DNA of 64,000 bases from Thermasporomyces composti (GTDB lineage: Bacteria > Actinomycetota > Actinomycetes > Propionibacteriales > Actinopolymorphaceae): contig NZ_QTUC01000001.1 of NCBI RefSeq assembly GCF_003386795.1, positions 3,596,001 through 3,660,000 on the forward strand, in the 5' to 3' direction. Positions 1 through 9,709 of the stretch are shown piece by piece. Position numbers and translations under genes: made by a program. Position 1 is the first letter of the stretch; every line of letters begins with the position of its first letter. The notes under the pieces were generated by a model that ran no database searches, was not told the origin of the DNA, and saw only the letters and a program-made list of their open reading frames with translations.

Positions 1-268
1 CACGCTCGGTGGCCGACCGGGTCCAGGCCTCACGGAGAGCGTCGGCGGTGGCGCGCGGATCCGACGGCAGCCAGAAGTCGCGCCAGCGCAGCCACCGGTA
101 CTCCCACGGGAGTGGTGGCGGTTCCTTGCCGAGCAGGTAGAGGCCGAACGTCGGCGCGGGGCCGGAGAGGAGTGGAGGACGCACTCCTCGGCCGCGGACG
201 AGGCGCCCAGACGGGAGACGGAGGACGCCCGGTGCCGTGGGCTCCCAGGTGGCGCTGACCGAGGACAT
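1..268 (-). CDS. Tyrosine-phosphatase-family protein, N-terminal part (cut by window edge)
   Basis: The reading frame opens at an ATG whose complement lies at 266-268 and runs off the left edge after 89 codons. The translation starts MSSVSATWEPTAPGVLRLPS and continues with an LVRGRG segment, GPAPTFGLYLLGKEPP and WEYRWLRWRDFWLPSDP. This resembles the N-terminus of small actinobacterial proteins annotated as protein-tyrosine-phosphatase family. In that family the catalytic Cys-x5-Arg loop would follow, but it lies outside the window. The gene is divergent from the beta-propeller gene. The family call is from memory of related actinobacterial proteins and the activity cannot be confirmed here. 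Confidence 0.65.
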   Translation of the reverse strand, partial: MSSVSATWEPTAPGVLRLPSGRLVRGRGVRPPLLSGPAPTFGLYLLGKEPPPLPWEYRWLRWRDFWLPSDPRATADALREAWTRSATER

Positions 269-400
269 ACCCGGCAGCGTAGTGCCGGTGATCGACTCGG
301 GTCCCCGCCGGACCAGCGACGGGCCAGGCCGGTGACACACTTACGCGCCCGTCCGGAATTGGACGCGGTTCGCGAGATGATCAATGGCCGCCCCACCTCC

Positions 401-406
401 TAGATT
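401..406 (+). promoter_or_regulatory. Candidate -10 element for the beta-propeller gene
   Basis: TAGATT fits an actinobacterial -10 box and would place transcription start near 412. The hexamer 17 bases upstream (TGATCA) is a poor -35. If real, the gene starting at 484 would have a leader of about 70 bases carrying its Shine-Dalgarno sequence. Confidence 0.3.
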
Positions 407-483
407 AGGCCATGACCGGAAGTGGGGGCGGTGTCGCCGCTGTGCCGTCGCGCTCCGCCTCGACCGAACCGAAGGAGGACCCG

Positions 484-2478
484 GTGTCCGCACTCCGATC
501 AACCCTGCTGCCAGGAGTCGCGGCACTCGCGCTGGTCTGCGCCGGGACCGTGGCGGTCCCCCCGTCGGCGCAGGCGCACCGGCACGAGCCGCCGCTCGGA
601 ACCGTCACCGACTTCGGCGTCCAGGCGGAGGCGTTGACGCTGCACGAGGGGTACTTCGGCGTCGACGGTGACGGCCGGCCCGTCGTCTACGGCATCCAGA
701 TGGGCACCCCAGGCGTCATCTCCGTGGTCGACCCGATCGGCAGGGAGCTGATCCGCACGGTGCAGATGCCCGGCTCGTCTGGAGGGTGGGGCATCACCCA
801 GGCCAGCGACGGGCGGGTCTACGGCGGCACGTACAGCGAAGGTCACCTCTACCAGTACGACCCGGCGACCGACACGCTCACCGACCTGGGGCAAGCCGTC
901 GAGGGGCAGAGCTACATCTACGGTCTGAGGCCCGGCGCGGACGGTCGGGTCTACGGCGGCACCTACCCGGACGCCCACGTGTTCTCCTACTCGCCGTCAG
1001 AGGGGTTCCACGACTACGGCCCGATGGTCGAGGGGGAGATGTACGCCATCGACACGGCGGTCGACCCCGAGCGGCAGGTGCTGTGGGCGGCCATCGGGAC
1101 CGGCGGGCACCTCGTGCGACTGGACCTCGCCACCGGCGAGAAGCGGGACATCTGGCCCGCTGAGCTGCGCGGCGACCCGAACTACCCCTACGACATCAAC
1201 CTCATCGGCGACCGGCTCTTCGTCAAGCGCAACCGGCTCGACGCGCTCGTGCTCAACCCGGACACCGGCGAGGTGATCGCGGACGAGTTCACGATCACCT
1301 CCCGGGGCACCTCGCCGCTGTCCCCGGACGGCAGGTACGTGTACTTCACCTCGACCGGCAACCAGCTCTGGCGCTACGACCTCACGACGGACACGCCGGA
1401 GCCCGTCCTCGACTCCTCCGGCAACCCCATCCCCGCCGGAGGGCCGGGTGTCGGATGGGGCTTCATCGACGGCGTGCTCTACGCCGCGATCGGCAACTAC
1501 GCCGGCCAGGCGCTGTGGTACGACCCGGCGACCGGTGAGTACGAGCGGTTCACTCTGCCGTTCCCGCCGCAGGCCATCGACATCGGCAACCTCACCGCCG
1601 GCCCGGATGGCAAGGTCTACACCAACCTGTTCATCAACGGGAACCTGTCCACCTTGGAGCCGGACACCGGCACCGTCACCACGCTCGGTCGGCTCGGTCA
1701 GGCCGACGGCTTCGGCTGGCACGACGGTCTGCTCTACGCCGGCGTGTACCCCTACGGCGGCGTCCTCGTCTACGACCCGTCCCAGCCGTACCAGCTCGGG
1801 ACCAACCCACGTGAGCTCTTCCGGCTCCAGGACGACCACGGCCAGAACCGACCGGTGGCGATCGTGTCGACACCGACGACGCTCTACGTCGGCAGCACCC
1901 CGGACTACGGCCAGTGGGGTGGCGCGCTTACCGCGTACGACCACGCGAGCGGCACCCACACCGTGCGCCGGAACATCGTGCCCGACCAGGGCGTGACGTC
2001 CTTGACGCTGCTCGGCACGACGCTGTGGGGCGGCACGTCCATCTTCGGCGGCGGTGGCACCGAGCCCAAGGCCACCGAGGCCAAGCTGTTCACCGTCGAC
2101 ACGACGACGGGGGAGAAGACCGGCGAGTTCACGCCGGTTCCCGGTGCGGCGTCCATCGACGCCCTCACCGTGGGACCCGACGGCATGCTGTGGGGTCTGG
2201 CCAGCGGCACGCTGTTCGTCGTCGACCCGGTGAAGAAGAAGGTCAAGGCTCGGCGTGACCTCCCGGGTGGGTCCTCGCACTGGCAGGACGAGCTGTTCGT
2301 CAACCCGGACGGTTTCGTCTACGCCTCGTCGGCCGGCCAGCTGCTCCGCATCCATCCCCGGACCTTGCGGGCGACGGTGGTCCGCGCGTCCGGGACCTAC
2401 CGGCTCGACCAGGACGACGACGGCAACCTGTGGTTCCGCGACGGGCCCAGGCTGCTCCGCTACACCCCCGCGCGCTAG
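484..2478 (+). CDS. Secreted beta-propeller protein, function unknown
   Basis: The GTG at 484 is preferred because GAAGGAGGA sits just upstream (471-479) and the N-terminus then reads as a clean signal peptide ending near SAQA. An ATG at 412 in the same frame gives an implausible charged extension. The 664-residue product contains many repeats of roughly 45-60 residues with Gly-rich turns such as GRVYGGTYSEGHLYQYDPAT and VYGGTYPDAHVFSYSP, the look of a PQQ/NHL-like propeller. No catalytic motif is recognised. It converges on a GH9 gene only seven bases away and lies near a GH123-like gene, so a role in binding or breaking down an extracellular polysaccharide is a fair inference. A propeller-fold lyase or a plain adhesion protein remain possible. 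Confidence 0.8.
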   Translation: MSALRSTLLPGVAALALVCAGTVAVPPSAQAHRHEPPLGTVTDFGVQAEALTLHEGYFGVDGDGRPVVYGIQMGTPGVISVVDPIGRELIRTVQMPGSSGGWGITQASDGRVYGGTYSEGHLYQYDPATDTLTDLGQAVEGQSYIYGLRPGADGRVYGGTYPDAHVFSYSPSEGFHDYGPMVEGEMYAIDTAVDPERQVLWAAIGTGGHLVRLDLATGEKRDIWPAELRGDPNYPYDINLIGDRLFVKRNRLDALVLNPDTGEVIADEFTITSRGTSPLSPDGRYVYFTSTGNQLWRYDLTTDTPEPVLDSSGNPIPAGGPGVGWGFIDGVLYAAIGNYAGQALWYDPATGEYERFTLPFPPQAIDIGNLTAGPDGKVYTNLFINGNLSTLEPDTGTVTTLGRLGQADGFGWHDGLLYAGVYPYGGVLVYDPSQPYQLGTNPRELFRLQDDHGQNRPVAIVSTPTTLYVGSTPDYGQWGGALTAYDHASGTHTVRRNIVPDQGVTSLTLLGTTLWGGTSIFGGGGTEPKATEAKLFTVDTTTGEKTGEFTPVPGAASIDALTVGPDGMLWGLASGTLFVVDPVKKKVKARRDLPGGSSHWQDELFVNPDGFVYASSAGQLLRIHPRTLRATVVRASGTYRLDQDDDGNLWFRDGPRLLRYTPAR

Positions 2479-2485
2479 CGGGTGT

Positions 2486-4429
2486 TCAGGCTGAGGTGCG
2501 TCCTTCCTCGCGGGCGACGTCCGCGAGGAAGGACGCCACCCACGACAGCGCGGAGTTCCAGTTGATGGCCACCTCGTTGGTCGAGAACGACTGGATGTGG
2601 TCGAGGTAGCACAGCTGCGGACGGCAGTCCTTCAGCGAGCGCTCGGCCACCGGGTCCTGCAAGCCGGTGTTGGCGCCTCCGGCGAGTGAGCCGGCGGGCG
2701 GGTGGGGCAGGCGGGGATCGAGCTGGTGCGCGTACATCCGGCTGTGCTGGTTGCGGGCCGCGCGGTCCCCGTGCCCGGTGACGTAGGAGAGGTTGAGCGC
2801 GTTGCGCCCGAGGACGTAGTCGATGCCCTCGATCGCGGCGTCACGGTACGTCTTCCGGCCGGTCAGGTCGTACGCCGTGACCAGCACCACGATGTTGTTG
2901 AGCACGTTGCTGTTGGACCCCCAGGCGTAGAACTCCGCGTTCTCCGGTAGCGGATGTCCGTAGGCCTGGCGGCGTGCGGTCTGGACGTAGCGGTCGGCGG
3001 CGTGGGTGAGGGAGTCCCGCACCCGCTCGAGCTCGTCCCTCGGCAGGTCGCTGGGAGCCGTCGCGAGCTGCAGCCGGCCCAACGCCGCGACGCTCTGCCA
3101 GCCGAAGCCACCGTCGGAGAAGACCTGCGCGGTGTGCATGGGAGAGGTGAGAACCTCGCGCAGGTACGCGGCCTCGCCCGTCGTGAGATAGAGCTCGACG
3201 GCCGCCCAATAGAACTCGTCCTCCACGTGCCGGTCGCCGTAGGCGCCGCCACCTTGGCTGTCGGCGTCGCTGGCATAGCGGTCGGGGTGTCGTTTCGCGG
3301 CGGCCCACGCCGTCCGCGCGGCGGCCAGGTTGCGGTCGGCGAAGGACGGGTCGTACGGGCGGAACACCCGGGCCGCCTGGGCGGCGACGGCCGCGAGGTT
3401 CAACGTGGCGGCCGTGGAGGGCGGGCGCAGCTCACGCGGCTCCGGGTCCTCGTGGGGCGCCATCGGCAGGCCGGTCCAGTTCCGATCGTGGACCTTGTGG
3501 TGCGCCATGCCGGCCAGCGGCTTGCCGGGCGGGACCTGCATGCGCAGCAGGAACTCGACCTCCCACCGCGCCTCGTCGAGGACGTCGGGGACGCCGTTGC
3601 CGCGTTCGGGGACGCGCAGTCGGCTGTCGCCCACCGCGTGCGGGTCGCCGGCGCGGCGTGCCCGCTCCCACAGGCTCAGCAGCTGGTGAGTGGCGATACC
3701 CCCGTTCACCACGTACTTGCCGTGGTCGGCGGCGTCGTACCAGCCGCCGCGGACGTCGAGACGGTAGCGGCACACGCCCGGAGCGCAGGGAACGTCGGTA
3801 TCACCCTTGTTCGGCGGAACACCGAGGTGTCCGGCTGGACGGGCGTAGTCGGCGCCGGCCAGCGCGCCGTCGATGGGGATACCGCTGCGCTGGACGTAGA
3901 AGAACCGCAGGGCGTCGGACCGTAGGTCGGCGTAGACGCGATCAGAGATGTCGAAGGGGATGCTGCGATCGCCGTCCGCCGTCAGTGTGTAGCTGGATCC
4001 GGAACGCCGAACGTCACTGAAGTCGATGGTGTGGACGCGCTGCCCGGACGCCTCGTCGACACCGCGAGGCGTGGATCTCCCGCGAGCCACCTCACGGTCG
4101 GAGCTGTCGCGGAGGGTCCAGGTGAGCGGTTCGGTCCGCTCGGTCACGACCGTGGCGTTCTTCGGGCCGTCGGGCACGTAGCCGACCTGGTTGACCCGGA
4201 CGCGCGGCACGTCTGCCGCCGGCGGGTTGTCGGCTCGCCGCGAGCCCGTCGACGCGGGGTCGAGAGCGCCGACGTCTCCGGACGCTGCGGCTGACGGGCG
4301 TTGCGGTGACCTGGGGGCGGCGTGCGCGAGATCGGTCGGCGCGCTGACACCGACCGCGGCGACGACGAGAGCGGCGGCGAGGCAGGCACGCACCAGGCGG
4401 CTTCCTCCTCGGGCGTGGGGGCTGGGCAT
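2486..4429 (-). CDS. Secreted GH9 endoglucanase with N-terminal Ig-like domain
   Basis: This is a glycoside hydrolase family 9 cellulase that hydrolyses beta-1,4-glucan outside the cell. Residues 1-37 form a signal peptide. Residues about 74-165 form the CelD_N immunoglobulin-like domain, starting [16 protein letters not shown]. The catalytic domain starts near 165 and carries GGWYDAADH at 228-236, with catalytic aspartates D232 and D235. Near the C-terminus [20 protein letters not shown] (from residue 608) is the GH9 signature with the proton-donor glutamate E619. There is no carbohydrate-binding module or dockerin, so this is a free enzyme. The two-domain layout and length of 647 residues match bacterial CelD-like GH9 proteins. 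Upstream is a 323-base divergent intergenic region. Confidence 0.93.
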   Translation of the reverse strand: MPSPHARGGSRLVRACLAAALVVAAVGVSAPTDLAHAAPRSPQRPSAAASGDVGALDPASTGSRRADNPPAADVPRVRVNQVGYVPDGPKNATVVTERTEPLTWTLRDSSDREVARGRSTPRGVDEASGQRVHTIDFSDVRRSGSSYTLTADGDRSIPFDISDRVYADLRSDALRFFYVQRSGIPIDGALAGADYARPAGHLGVPPNKGDTDVPCAPGVCRYRLDVRGGWYDAADHGKYVVNGGIATHQLLSLWERARRAGDPHAVGDSRLRVPERGNGVPDVLDEARWEVEFLLRMQVPPGKPLAGMAHHKVHDRNWTGLPMAPHEDPEPRELRPPSTAATLNLAAVAAQAARVFRPYDPSFADRNLAAARTAWAAAKRHPDRYASDADSQGGGAYGDRHVEDEFYWAAVELYLTTGEAAYLREVLTSPMHTAQVFSDGGFGWQSVAALGRLQLATAPSDLPRDELERVRDSLTHAADRYVQTARRQAYGHPLPENAEFYAWGSNSNVLNNIVVLVTAYDLTGRKTYRDAAIEGIDYVLGRNALNLSYVTGHGDRAARNQHSRMYAHQLDPRLPHPPAGSLAGGANTGLQDPVAERSLKDCRPQLCYLDHIQSFSTNEVAINWNSALSWVASFLADVAREEGRTSA

Positions 4430-4752
4430 GTCCGAAGGTCACGCGGAGCGCGGGAGCGACGACCACCGAGCCAGGGGGCCGGAGTCCCGCGCCGATGCTG
4501 ACAACCTCCCTCCCGCGGTGTCAACGTGACCTTGCTGAACGTGAGGTTTGCTCGAGGTGTCCGTCCGGTTCGAGCGGGTGGCCCGCTTCTCGTAGAGATC
4601 TCACGCTCTCGGCGAGCCTGACCGAGCTGGCCGGCCGGAAGAGGTCTGGCCGGTCCGCGACGCTTCACCGCATGCCGGGACGACCCCGATGATCAAGGCG
4701 GCTCGATGATGACCACGGTGGTGGGGTTGGCTCGAACACGGAGGAGGGGCCG
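4430..4752. other. Intergenic region between divergent GH9 and GH123-like genes
   Basis: No gene is seen in this 323-base stretch, which must hold the divergent promoters. A TTGACA hexamer on the minus strand (4519-4524) could be a -35 for the GH9 gene, but no good -10 follows. The only other clear element is the Shine-Dalgarno CGGAGGAGG just before 4753. Confidence 0.4.
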
Positions 4753-7620
4753 ATGCCAAGGACCGTCCCGACACGGCCGGGACTCACCCGACGAACGAGG
4801 CGTGGGCGTGTCGCTTCCCTCGCGGCCACGACCGTGCTCGTGGTGACGACGGTCCTGCACGGGATCCCGGCGACGGCCTCGCCGCAGGATGCCGACACGA
4901 CGGCGGCAGGCTTCACGACGTGGGTGCCCACCGGCTCGTTCGCGTCATCGTCGTTCGAGCGGGTCCCGCGCGAGCCGGACGGCGACGCTCCCGAGCCAGC
5001 ACCGACCACGTTGCGCATCGCGACGGTTCGGAACGCACCCACCTCCGCACAACTTGGCGTCCTCGCGCGCACGGATCTGCGCGACCTCCGAGTCGACATC
5101 GTTCGAGCACGACCACGAGCAGGTCAGCGGTCGCTTCCGCCCGGTGCGGTGACCGTGCGGTATCCCGCCTACATCCCGGTCGAGGGAACCGACGAGGTGA
5201 CCGCCGACCCGCTGCGCGACGGGCCGGTCGACGTTCCCGAGGGATCGAACCAGCCCGTCTGGTTGACCATCAGGCCGTCGGCCAGCCTGCCCGCGGGCAC
5301 GTACGTCGCCGGTGTGCGCGTGTCGGCGAGAGGGCAGCGACCGCTGGTCCACGAGCTGGTGGTGGACGTCGCCGACGTCACCCTCCCTGACCCCGAGGAC
5401 TACGACTTCTACCTCAACCTGTGGCTGCAGCCGGACGCGATCGCCTACGCCCACCAGGTGCCCTTGTACTCCGAGGAGCATTGGCGGCTGCTCGACGTCT
5501 ATCTCGCGGACATGGCGTCACGAGGCCAGAAGGTCATCAACGCCGCCATCATCGAGGACCCGTGGGAGATCCAGTGGCCGGACGGCACCTGGCGGGCGCA
5601 GACGTACTACCCGTTCCACAGCCTGGTCGAGTGGCGCTACGACGGCGCCTCGTGGGAGTTCGACTACACCGTCTTCGACCGGTACGTCGAGGCGTCGCTG
5701 CGAGCCGGCATCGGGCCCGACATCCGGGTGTATGCCCTGCTGCTGTTCGGCGGTCGGGAGCGCCTCTTCTACACCGACACGCGAACGGGCGAGAAGGTGC
5801 GCGAGGTCGTCCAGCTGGGCGACGCGCGCTGGCGTGAGGCCTGGTCGGCGTTCCTCGCCGACTTCGAACGACACTTGCGGGAACGCGGCTGGTTCGAGCA
5901 CACGATGCTCGCCTTCGACGAGCGTCCGGCCTCGACCATGGCGGTCGTTCGAGACTTCCTGGCCGAGTCGGCGCCCGCGTTCGCCGACAAGATCCACATC
6001 GCCGTCTACAGCATGGACGTCGACCTGAGCATCCCCGACATCAGCTTCTCCCACGGACTGCTGCCGGAGCTGACCCCGGAGCTGGTGAACGAGCGCCGCG
6101 AAGCTGGCTACCGCACGACGTTCTACACCACCGGCAGCCCGCTGACGCCCAACACGATCACGGCCACCCCGCCCATCGGCGCGCGGCTCCTGCCGTGGAT
6201 ACCGGTGCAGAAGAACCTCGACGGCTACCTCCGCTGGTCGTACAACAGCTGGCCCGCCGACCCCTTCACCGATCCGGCCTACCGATACGCACAGGGCGAC
6301 GAGTACATCGTCTATCCCGGCGACGACGCTCCCATGTCGAGCATTCGGTGGGAGACGTTCCGGGACGGGGTGGTCGACCACGAGCTGTTGCGACAGCTGG
6401 CGCGTCGCGCAGGCGAGGACAACGCCGTCTACCGCCGGGCGCTCGCGCTGGTGGACGCGAACGCCCGCCCGTCACCGGAGCTGTACCGAGCCGTGCTCGA
6501 CGCCCGCGCGATGGTCGTCGCCGAGCTGGAGCGGTACCAGGACGTCGACGTCGACGTCGCGGTCGAGCCGGCGGCCATCGTCGCCGGTGACCGCACCGAA
6601 GTCGAGCTGACGGTGCGCAACGACGGCACTCGGCCGTTCACCGACGTCGAGGTTCAGCTGCGGGGTGACGACGGCTGGACGGTGGAGACGGTCGAGGGCG
6701 GGCGCGCGCCACGCCTCGGCCCGGGCGAGGTACTGCGGACCCGCTTCCTCGTCACCGCCGCACGGTCGACGCCGACCGCGGTGCACGAGCTGGTGGCGAC
6801 CCTGGCGCTTCGCCGGAGTGGGCGGTCCGTGTCGCTGGACGTCCCCGTGCCGCTCGACGTCCGCGCGGCGGTGGGTGTCGACTCGGTGATCGCGGAGCCG
6901 ACCGAGCTGGCGGCGGGTGAGCCGGCGACAGTGCGGATCGACCTGACGAACCGCAGGTCGGACGCCAGCTCCGTACGCGTCACGGTCACGACCCCGGACG
7001 GGTGGGTGGTCGAGCCCGCCGCCCAGGACGTCGAGCTGGACCCCCACGGCGCGGAGACGGTCACCGCGACCGTTCGGCCCACGACCGCGTCCGCCGGTCG
7101 ACACGAGTTCGCCGTCGCCCTCGAGGTGGACGGTCAGGTCGTGGAGCGGGGACACGTGACCGTGCTCTACGACGAGGCGCCGGTTGAGGGCCTCGCCATC
7201 CACTCGGTGTCCAGTGAGGAGCTGGTGGGGGAGGACGGCGCCGCCGCGAACCTCATCGACGGCGACCCGCTCACCATCTGGCACAGCCGCTGGTTCGACG
7301 AGGTCGCCGGCCCACCGCACGAGGTGGTGCTCGACCTCGGTCGGGTACGAGCCGTCCACGCGGTGACGTACCTGCCGCGCCAGACCGGCACGATGAACGG
7401 CACCGTCAAGGACTACGAGATCTACGTCGGCAACGACCCAGAGACCTGGGGCGAGGCCGTCGCCGCCGGCGCCTTCGACGGCGGGCGGGACGAGAAGCGC
7501 GTGGACTTCCCCGTGACCGAGGGCCGCTACCTGCGCTTCGTCGTCTTGTCCGAGCAGGCGGGCCAGCCCTTCGCCTCCGGCGCTGAGCTGACCCCGCTCA
7601 CGTCACGGTCGAGCCCATGA
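4753..7620 (+). CDS. Exported GH123/DUF4091-like glycoside hydrolase with C-terminal discoidin-type domain
   Basis: The ATG at 4753 follows a strong GGAGGAGG and opens a signal peptide of about 38 residues. Residues about 190-560 form a TIM-barrel hydrolase of the DUF4091 type, the fold of GH123 beta-N-acetylgalactosaminidases. The Asp-Glu pair used for substrate-assisted catalysis in GH123 is present as D389-E390 in MLAFDERP, and the DUF4091 C-terminal motif follows (PGDDAPMSSIRWETFRDG). Two Ig-like NEW3-type domains occupy about 597-700 and 706-805. A galactose-binding-like F5/8 type C domain with DGDPLTIWHSRW spans about 811-945. The modular layout suggests an extracellular enzyme acting on a glycan, possibly HexNAc-containing. 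The substrate is inferred from the family only. Confidence 0.83.
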   Translation: MPRTVPTRPGLTRRTRRGRVASLAATTVLVVTTVLHGIPATASPQDADTTAAGFTTWVPTGSFASSSFERVPREPDGDAPEPAPTTLRIATVRNAPTSAQLGVLARTDLRDLRVDIVRARPRAGQRSLPPGAVTVRYPAYIPVEGTDEVTADPLRDGPVDVPEGSNQPVWLTIRPSASLPAGTYVAGVRVSARGQRPLVHELVVDVADVTLPDPEDYDFYLNLWLQPDAIAYAHQVPLYSEEHWRLLDVYLADMASRGQKVINAAIIEDPWEIQWPDGTWRAQTYYPFHSLVEWRYDGASWEFDYTVFDRYVEASLRAGIGPDIRVYALLLFGGRERLFYTDTRTGEKVREVVQLGDARWREAWSAFLADFERHLRERGWFEHTMLAFDERPASTMAVVRDFLAESAPAFADKIHIAVYSMDVDLSIPDISFSHGLLPELTPELVNERREAGYRTTFYTTGSPLTPNTITATPPIGARLLPWIPVQKNLDGYLRWSYNSWPADPFTDPAYRYAQGDEYIVYPGDDAPMSSIRWETFRDGVVDHELLRQLARRAGEDNAVYRRALALVDANARPSPELYRAVLDARAMVVAELERYQDVDVDVAVEPAAIVAGDRTEVELTVRNDGTRPFTDVEVQLRGDDGWTVETVEGGRAPRLGPGEVLRTRFLVTAARSTPTAVHELVATLALRRSGRSVSLDVPVPLDVRAAVGVDSVIAEPTELAAGEPATVRIDLTNRRSDASSVRVTVTTPDGWVVEPAAQDVELDPHGAETVTATVRPTTASAGRHEFAVALEVDGQVVERGHVTVLYDEAPVEGLAIHSVSSEELVGEDGAAANLIDGDPLTIWHSRWFDEVAGPPHEVVLDLGRVRAVHAVTYLPRQTGTMNGTVKDYEIYVGNDPETWGEAVAAGAFDGGRDEKRVDFPVTEGRYLRFVVLSEQAGQPFASGAELTPLTSRSSP

Positions 7621-7788
7621 CGTCACCAGCGCATTTCCGGCGTCTTGGGCAACCCGACCTTGCGCGGCCTCGCCCGAGCCGACGGCGCGCCCGAACTCGA
7701 CCGGGCTGGGTGTCGGCGGCCGGTCGACGGGTACCCGCGTGGGAACGCCGAGCACGCGTCCGCGTGGATCGACCCGCGTGGGAGGGGG

Positions 7789-9588
7789 ATGGCCGTGGCT
7801 CCGACAGTCGCCGAGTACCTGTTGGGACGCTTGCGTGAGTGGGGCGTCGAGTACGTGTTCGCCTACCCAGGCGACGGGATCAATGGGATCGTCGTGGCGT
7901 TCGGCAAAGCGGACAACCAGCCGCGCTTCATCCAGTCCCGGCACGAGGAGATGTCGGCCCTCCAGGCGGTCGGCTACGCCAAGTTCAGCGGCCAGCTCGG
8001 GGTCTGCATGGCGACCAGCGGCCCTGGTGCGATCCACCTCCTCAACGGTCTGTACGACGCGAAGCTCGACCACGTGCCCGTTGTCGCCATCCTCGGGCAG
8101 ACCGCCCGAAGCGCGATGGGCGGCAGCTACCAGCAAGAGGTCGACCTCCAGGCGCTCTTCAAGGATGTCGCCAGCGAGTACCTCGTCGAGGTGAACGTCG
8201 CCGAGCAGCTGCCGAACGCGATCGACCGCGCGATCCGTACCGCGTACGCGCGGCACGCGCCGACGGCGGTGATCATCCCGTCCGACCTCCAGGAGGAGAC
8301 GTACCGACCTCCCCGACACGTCTTCCGGGATGTGCCCTCCAGCCCGCCGGACAGCCTGAACCCGCCCGTGATCGTGCCCGCGGAGGAGGACCTCGCCAGG
8401 GCGGCGGACGTGCTCAACGCGGGCAGCAAGGTCGCCATTCTGGTCGGGCAGGGCGCCCGCGGCGCCGCTGAGGAAGTCGTCCGTGTGGCGGACCTCACCG
8501 GCGCGGGGGTGGCCAAGGCCCTGTTGGGCAAGGACGTTCTCTCCGACGACCTGCCGTACGTGACGGGTGCCATCGGTCTGCTCGGCACGCGCCCGAGCTA
8601 CGAGCTCATGCGCGACTGCGACACCCTGCTGATCGTGGGATCGAGCTTCCCCTACACGCAGTTCCTGCCCGAGTTCGGCCAGGCGCGAGCGGTCCAGATC
8701 GACCTGGACCCCAGCATGATCGGGATGCGATATCCGATCGAGGTCAGTCTGCTCGGTGACGCGAAGGCCACGCTGACCGAGCTGATTCCCCGTCTGCGTC
8801 GGAAGGAGGACCGTACCTGGCGCGAGACCATCGAGCGCAACGTCGCGGCGTGGTGGACCACCGTCGAGAGGCAAGCCATGCTTGACGCTCGCCCGGTCAA
8901 CCCCATGCGCATCGTGTGGGAGCTGTCGTCGAGGATCCCGGAGAACGCCATCGTGGCCGCCGACTCCGGCTCGGCCGCCGACTGGTACGCCCGGGACCTG
9001 CGGATGCGCGGTCAGATGCGCGGCTCGCTCTCGGGGACCCTCGCCACCATGGGCGCGGGCGTGCCGTATGGGATCGGGGCGAAGTTCGCGCACCCCGACC
9101 GTCCCGTGGTCGCTCTGGTGGGCGACGGCGCGATGCAGATGAACGGGATGGCCGAGCTCATCACCGTGGCGAAGTACTACCGGCGGTGGGCGGATCCCAG
9201 GTTCGTCGTCTGCGTCTTCCACAACAACGACCTCAACCAGGTGACGTGGGAGCTTCGGGCGATGGGTGGCGCGCCGAAGTTCGAGGAGTCGCAGAGCCTG
9301 CCCGACGTGTCGTACGCGGACTTCGCTCACGACCTGGGCTTCGCGGCCTTCAGCGTCGACTCGCCCGACGCTCTCGGCTCGGCGTGGGACAACGCGCTGC
9401 GCGCGGACCGTCCCGCGCTGCTGGACGTCATGTGTAACCCCAACGTCCCGCCGATCCCACCGCATGCCAGCTGGGACCAGATCAAGTCGACGATTGAGGC
9501 CATGCTCAAAGGCGACCCCGACGCCTGGCCCGTCATCGTGCAAGGGCTGAAGCTGAAGGCCCAGGAGCTCGCCCACGGCCGGGGCTGA
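7789..9588 (+). CDS. Thiamine-pyrophosphate-dependent enzyme (pyruvate oxidase/acetolactate synthase type)
   Basis: The product is a three-domain ThDP enzyme of about 599 residues. The N-terminal PYR domain has YPGDGINGI at 27-34 and RHEE with the cofactor-activating glutamate E53. A central Rossmann-like domain follows. The C-terminal PP domain carries the metal/ThDP motif GDGAMQMNG at 445-453, closed by HNND (N479). Members of this group decarboxylate 2-keto acids, but sequence alone does not separate pyruvate oxidase, acetolactate synthase-like and orphan enzymes. The start is placed at 7789 (ATG) or 7795 (GTG) because GGAGGGGG lies immediately upstream. An in-frame ATG at 7645 would add a basic, low-quality extension. 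It appears to be a single-gene unit. Confidence 0.86.
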   Translation: MAVAPTVAEYLLGRLREWGVEYVFAYPGDGINGIVVAFGKADNQPRFIQSRHEEMSALQAVGYAKFSGQLGVCMATSGPGAIHLLNGLYDAKLDHVPVVAILGQTARSAMGGSYQQEVDLQALFKDVASEYLVEVNVAEQLPNAIDRAIRTAYARHAPTAVIIPSDLQEETYRPPRHVFRDVPSSPPDSLNPPVIVPAEEDLARAADVLNAGSKVAILVGQGARGAAEEVVRVADLTGAGVAKALLGKDVLSDDLPYVTGAIGLLGTRPSYELMRDCDTLLIVGSSFPYTQFLPEFGQARAVQIDLDPSMIGMRYPIEVSLLGDAKATLTELIPRLRRKEDRTWRETIERNVAAWWTTVERQAMLDARPVNPMRIVWELSSRIPENAIVAADSGSAADWYARDLRMRGQMRGSLSGTLATMGAGVPYGIGAKFAHPDRPVVALVGDGAMQMNGMAELITVAKYYRRWADPRFVVCVFHNNDLNQVTWELRAMGGAPKFEESQSLPDVSYADFAHDLGFAAFSVDSPDALGSAWDNALRADRPALLDVMCNPNVPPIPPHASWDQIKSTIEAMLKGDPDAWPVIVQGLKLKAQELAHGRG

Positions 9589-9709
9589 GCAGCGTCCATG
9601 ATGTGGCTCGTGGCACGCCCTGGTGCGTGGGTGTCGGTCGTTCTTCGGGTTCCGCAGCTCGACGAAGGTGGCTGAGGCGAAAGGGCCGAGTGGTCCGCTT
9701 CCTCGCCAT

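Noticed and set aside
412-483. ATG 412 as the start of the beta-propeller protein
   Set aside because: It adds 24 residues before a normal signal peptide. GTG 484 has a near-perfect Shine-Dalgarno.
7603-9576. Minus-strand open frame (about 657 codons) opposite the ThDP enzyme gene
   Set aside because: Shadow frame. The plus strand has complete ThDP-enzyme motifs.
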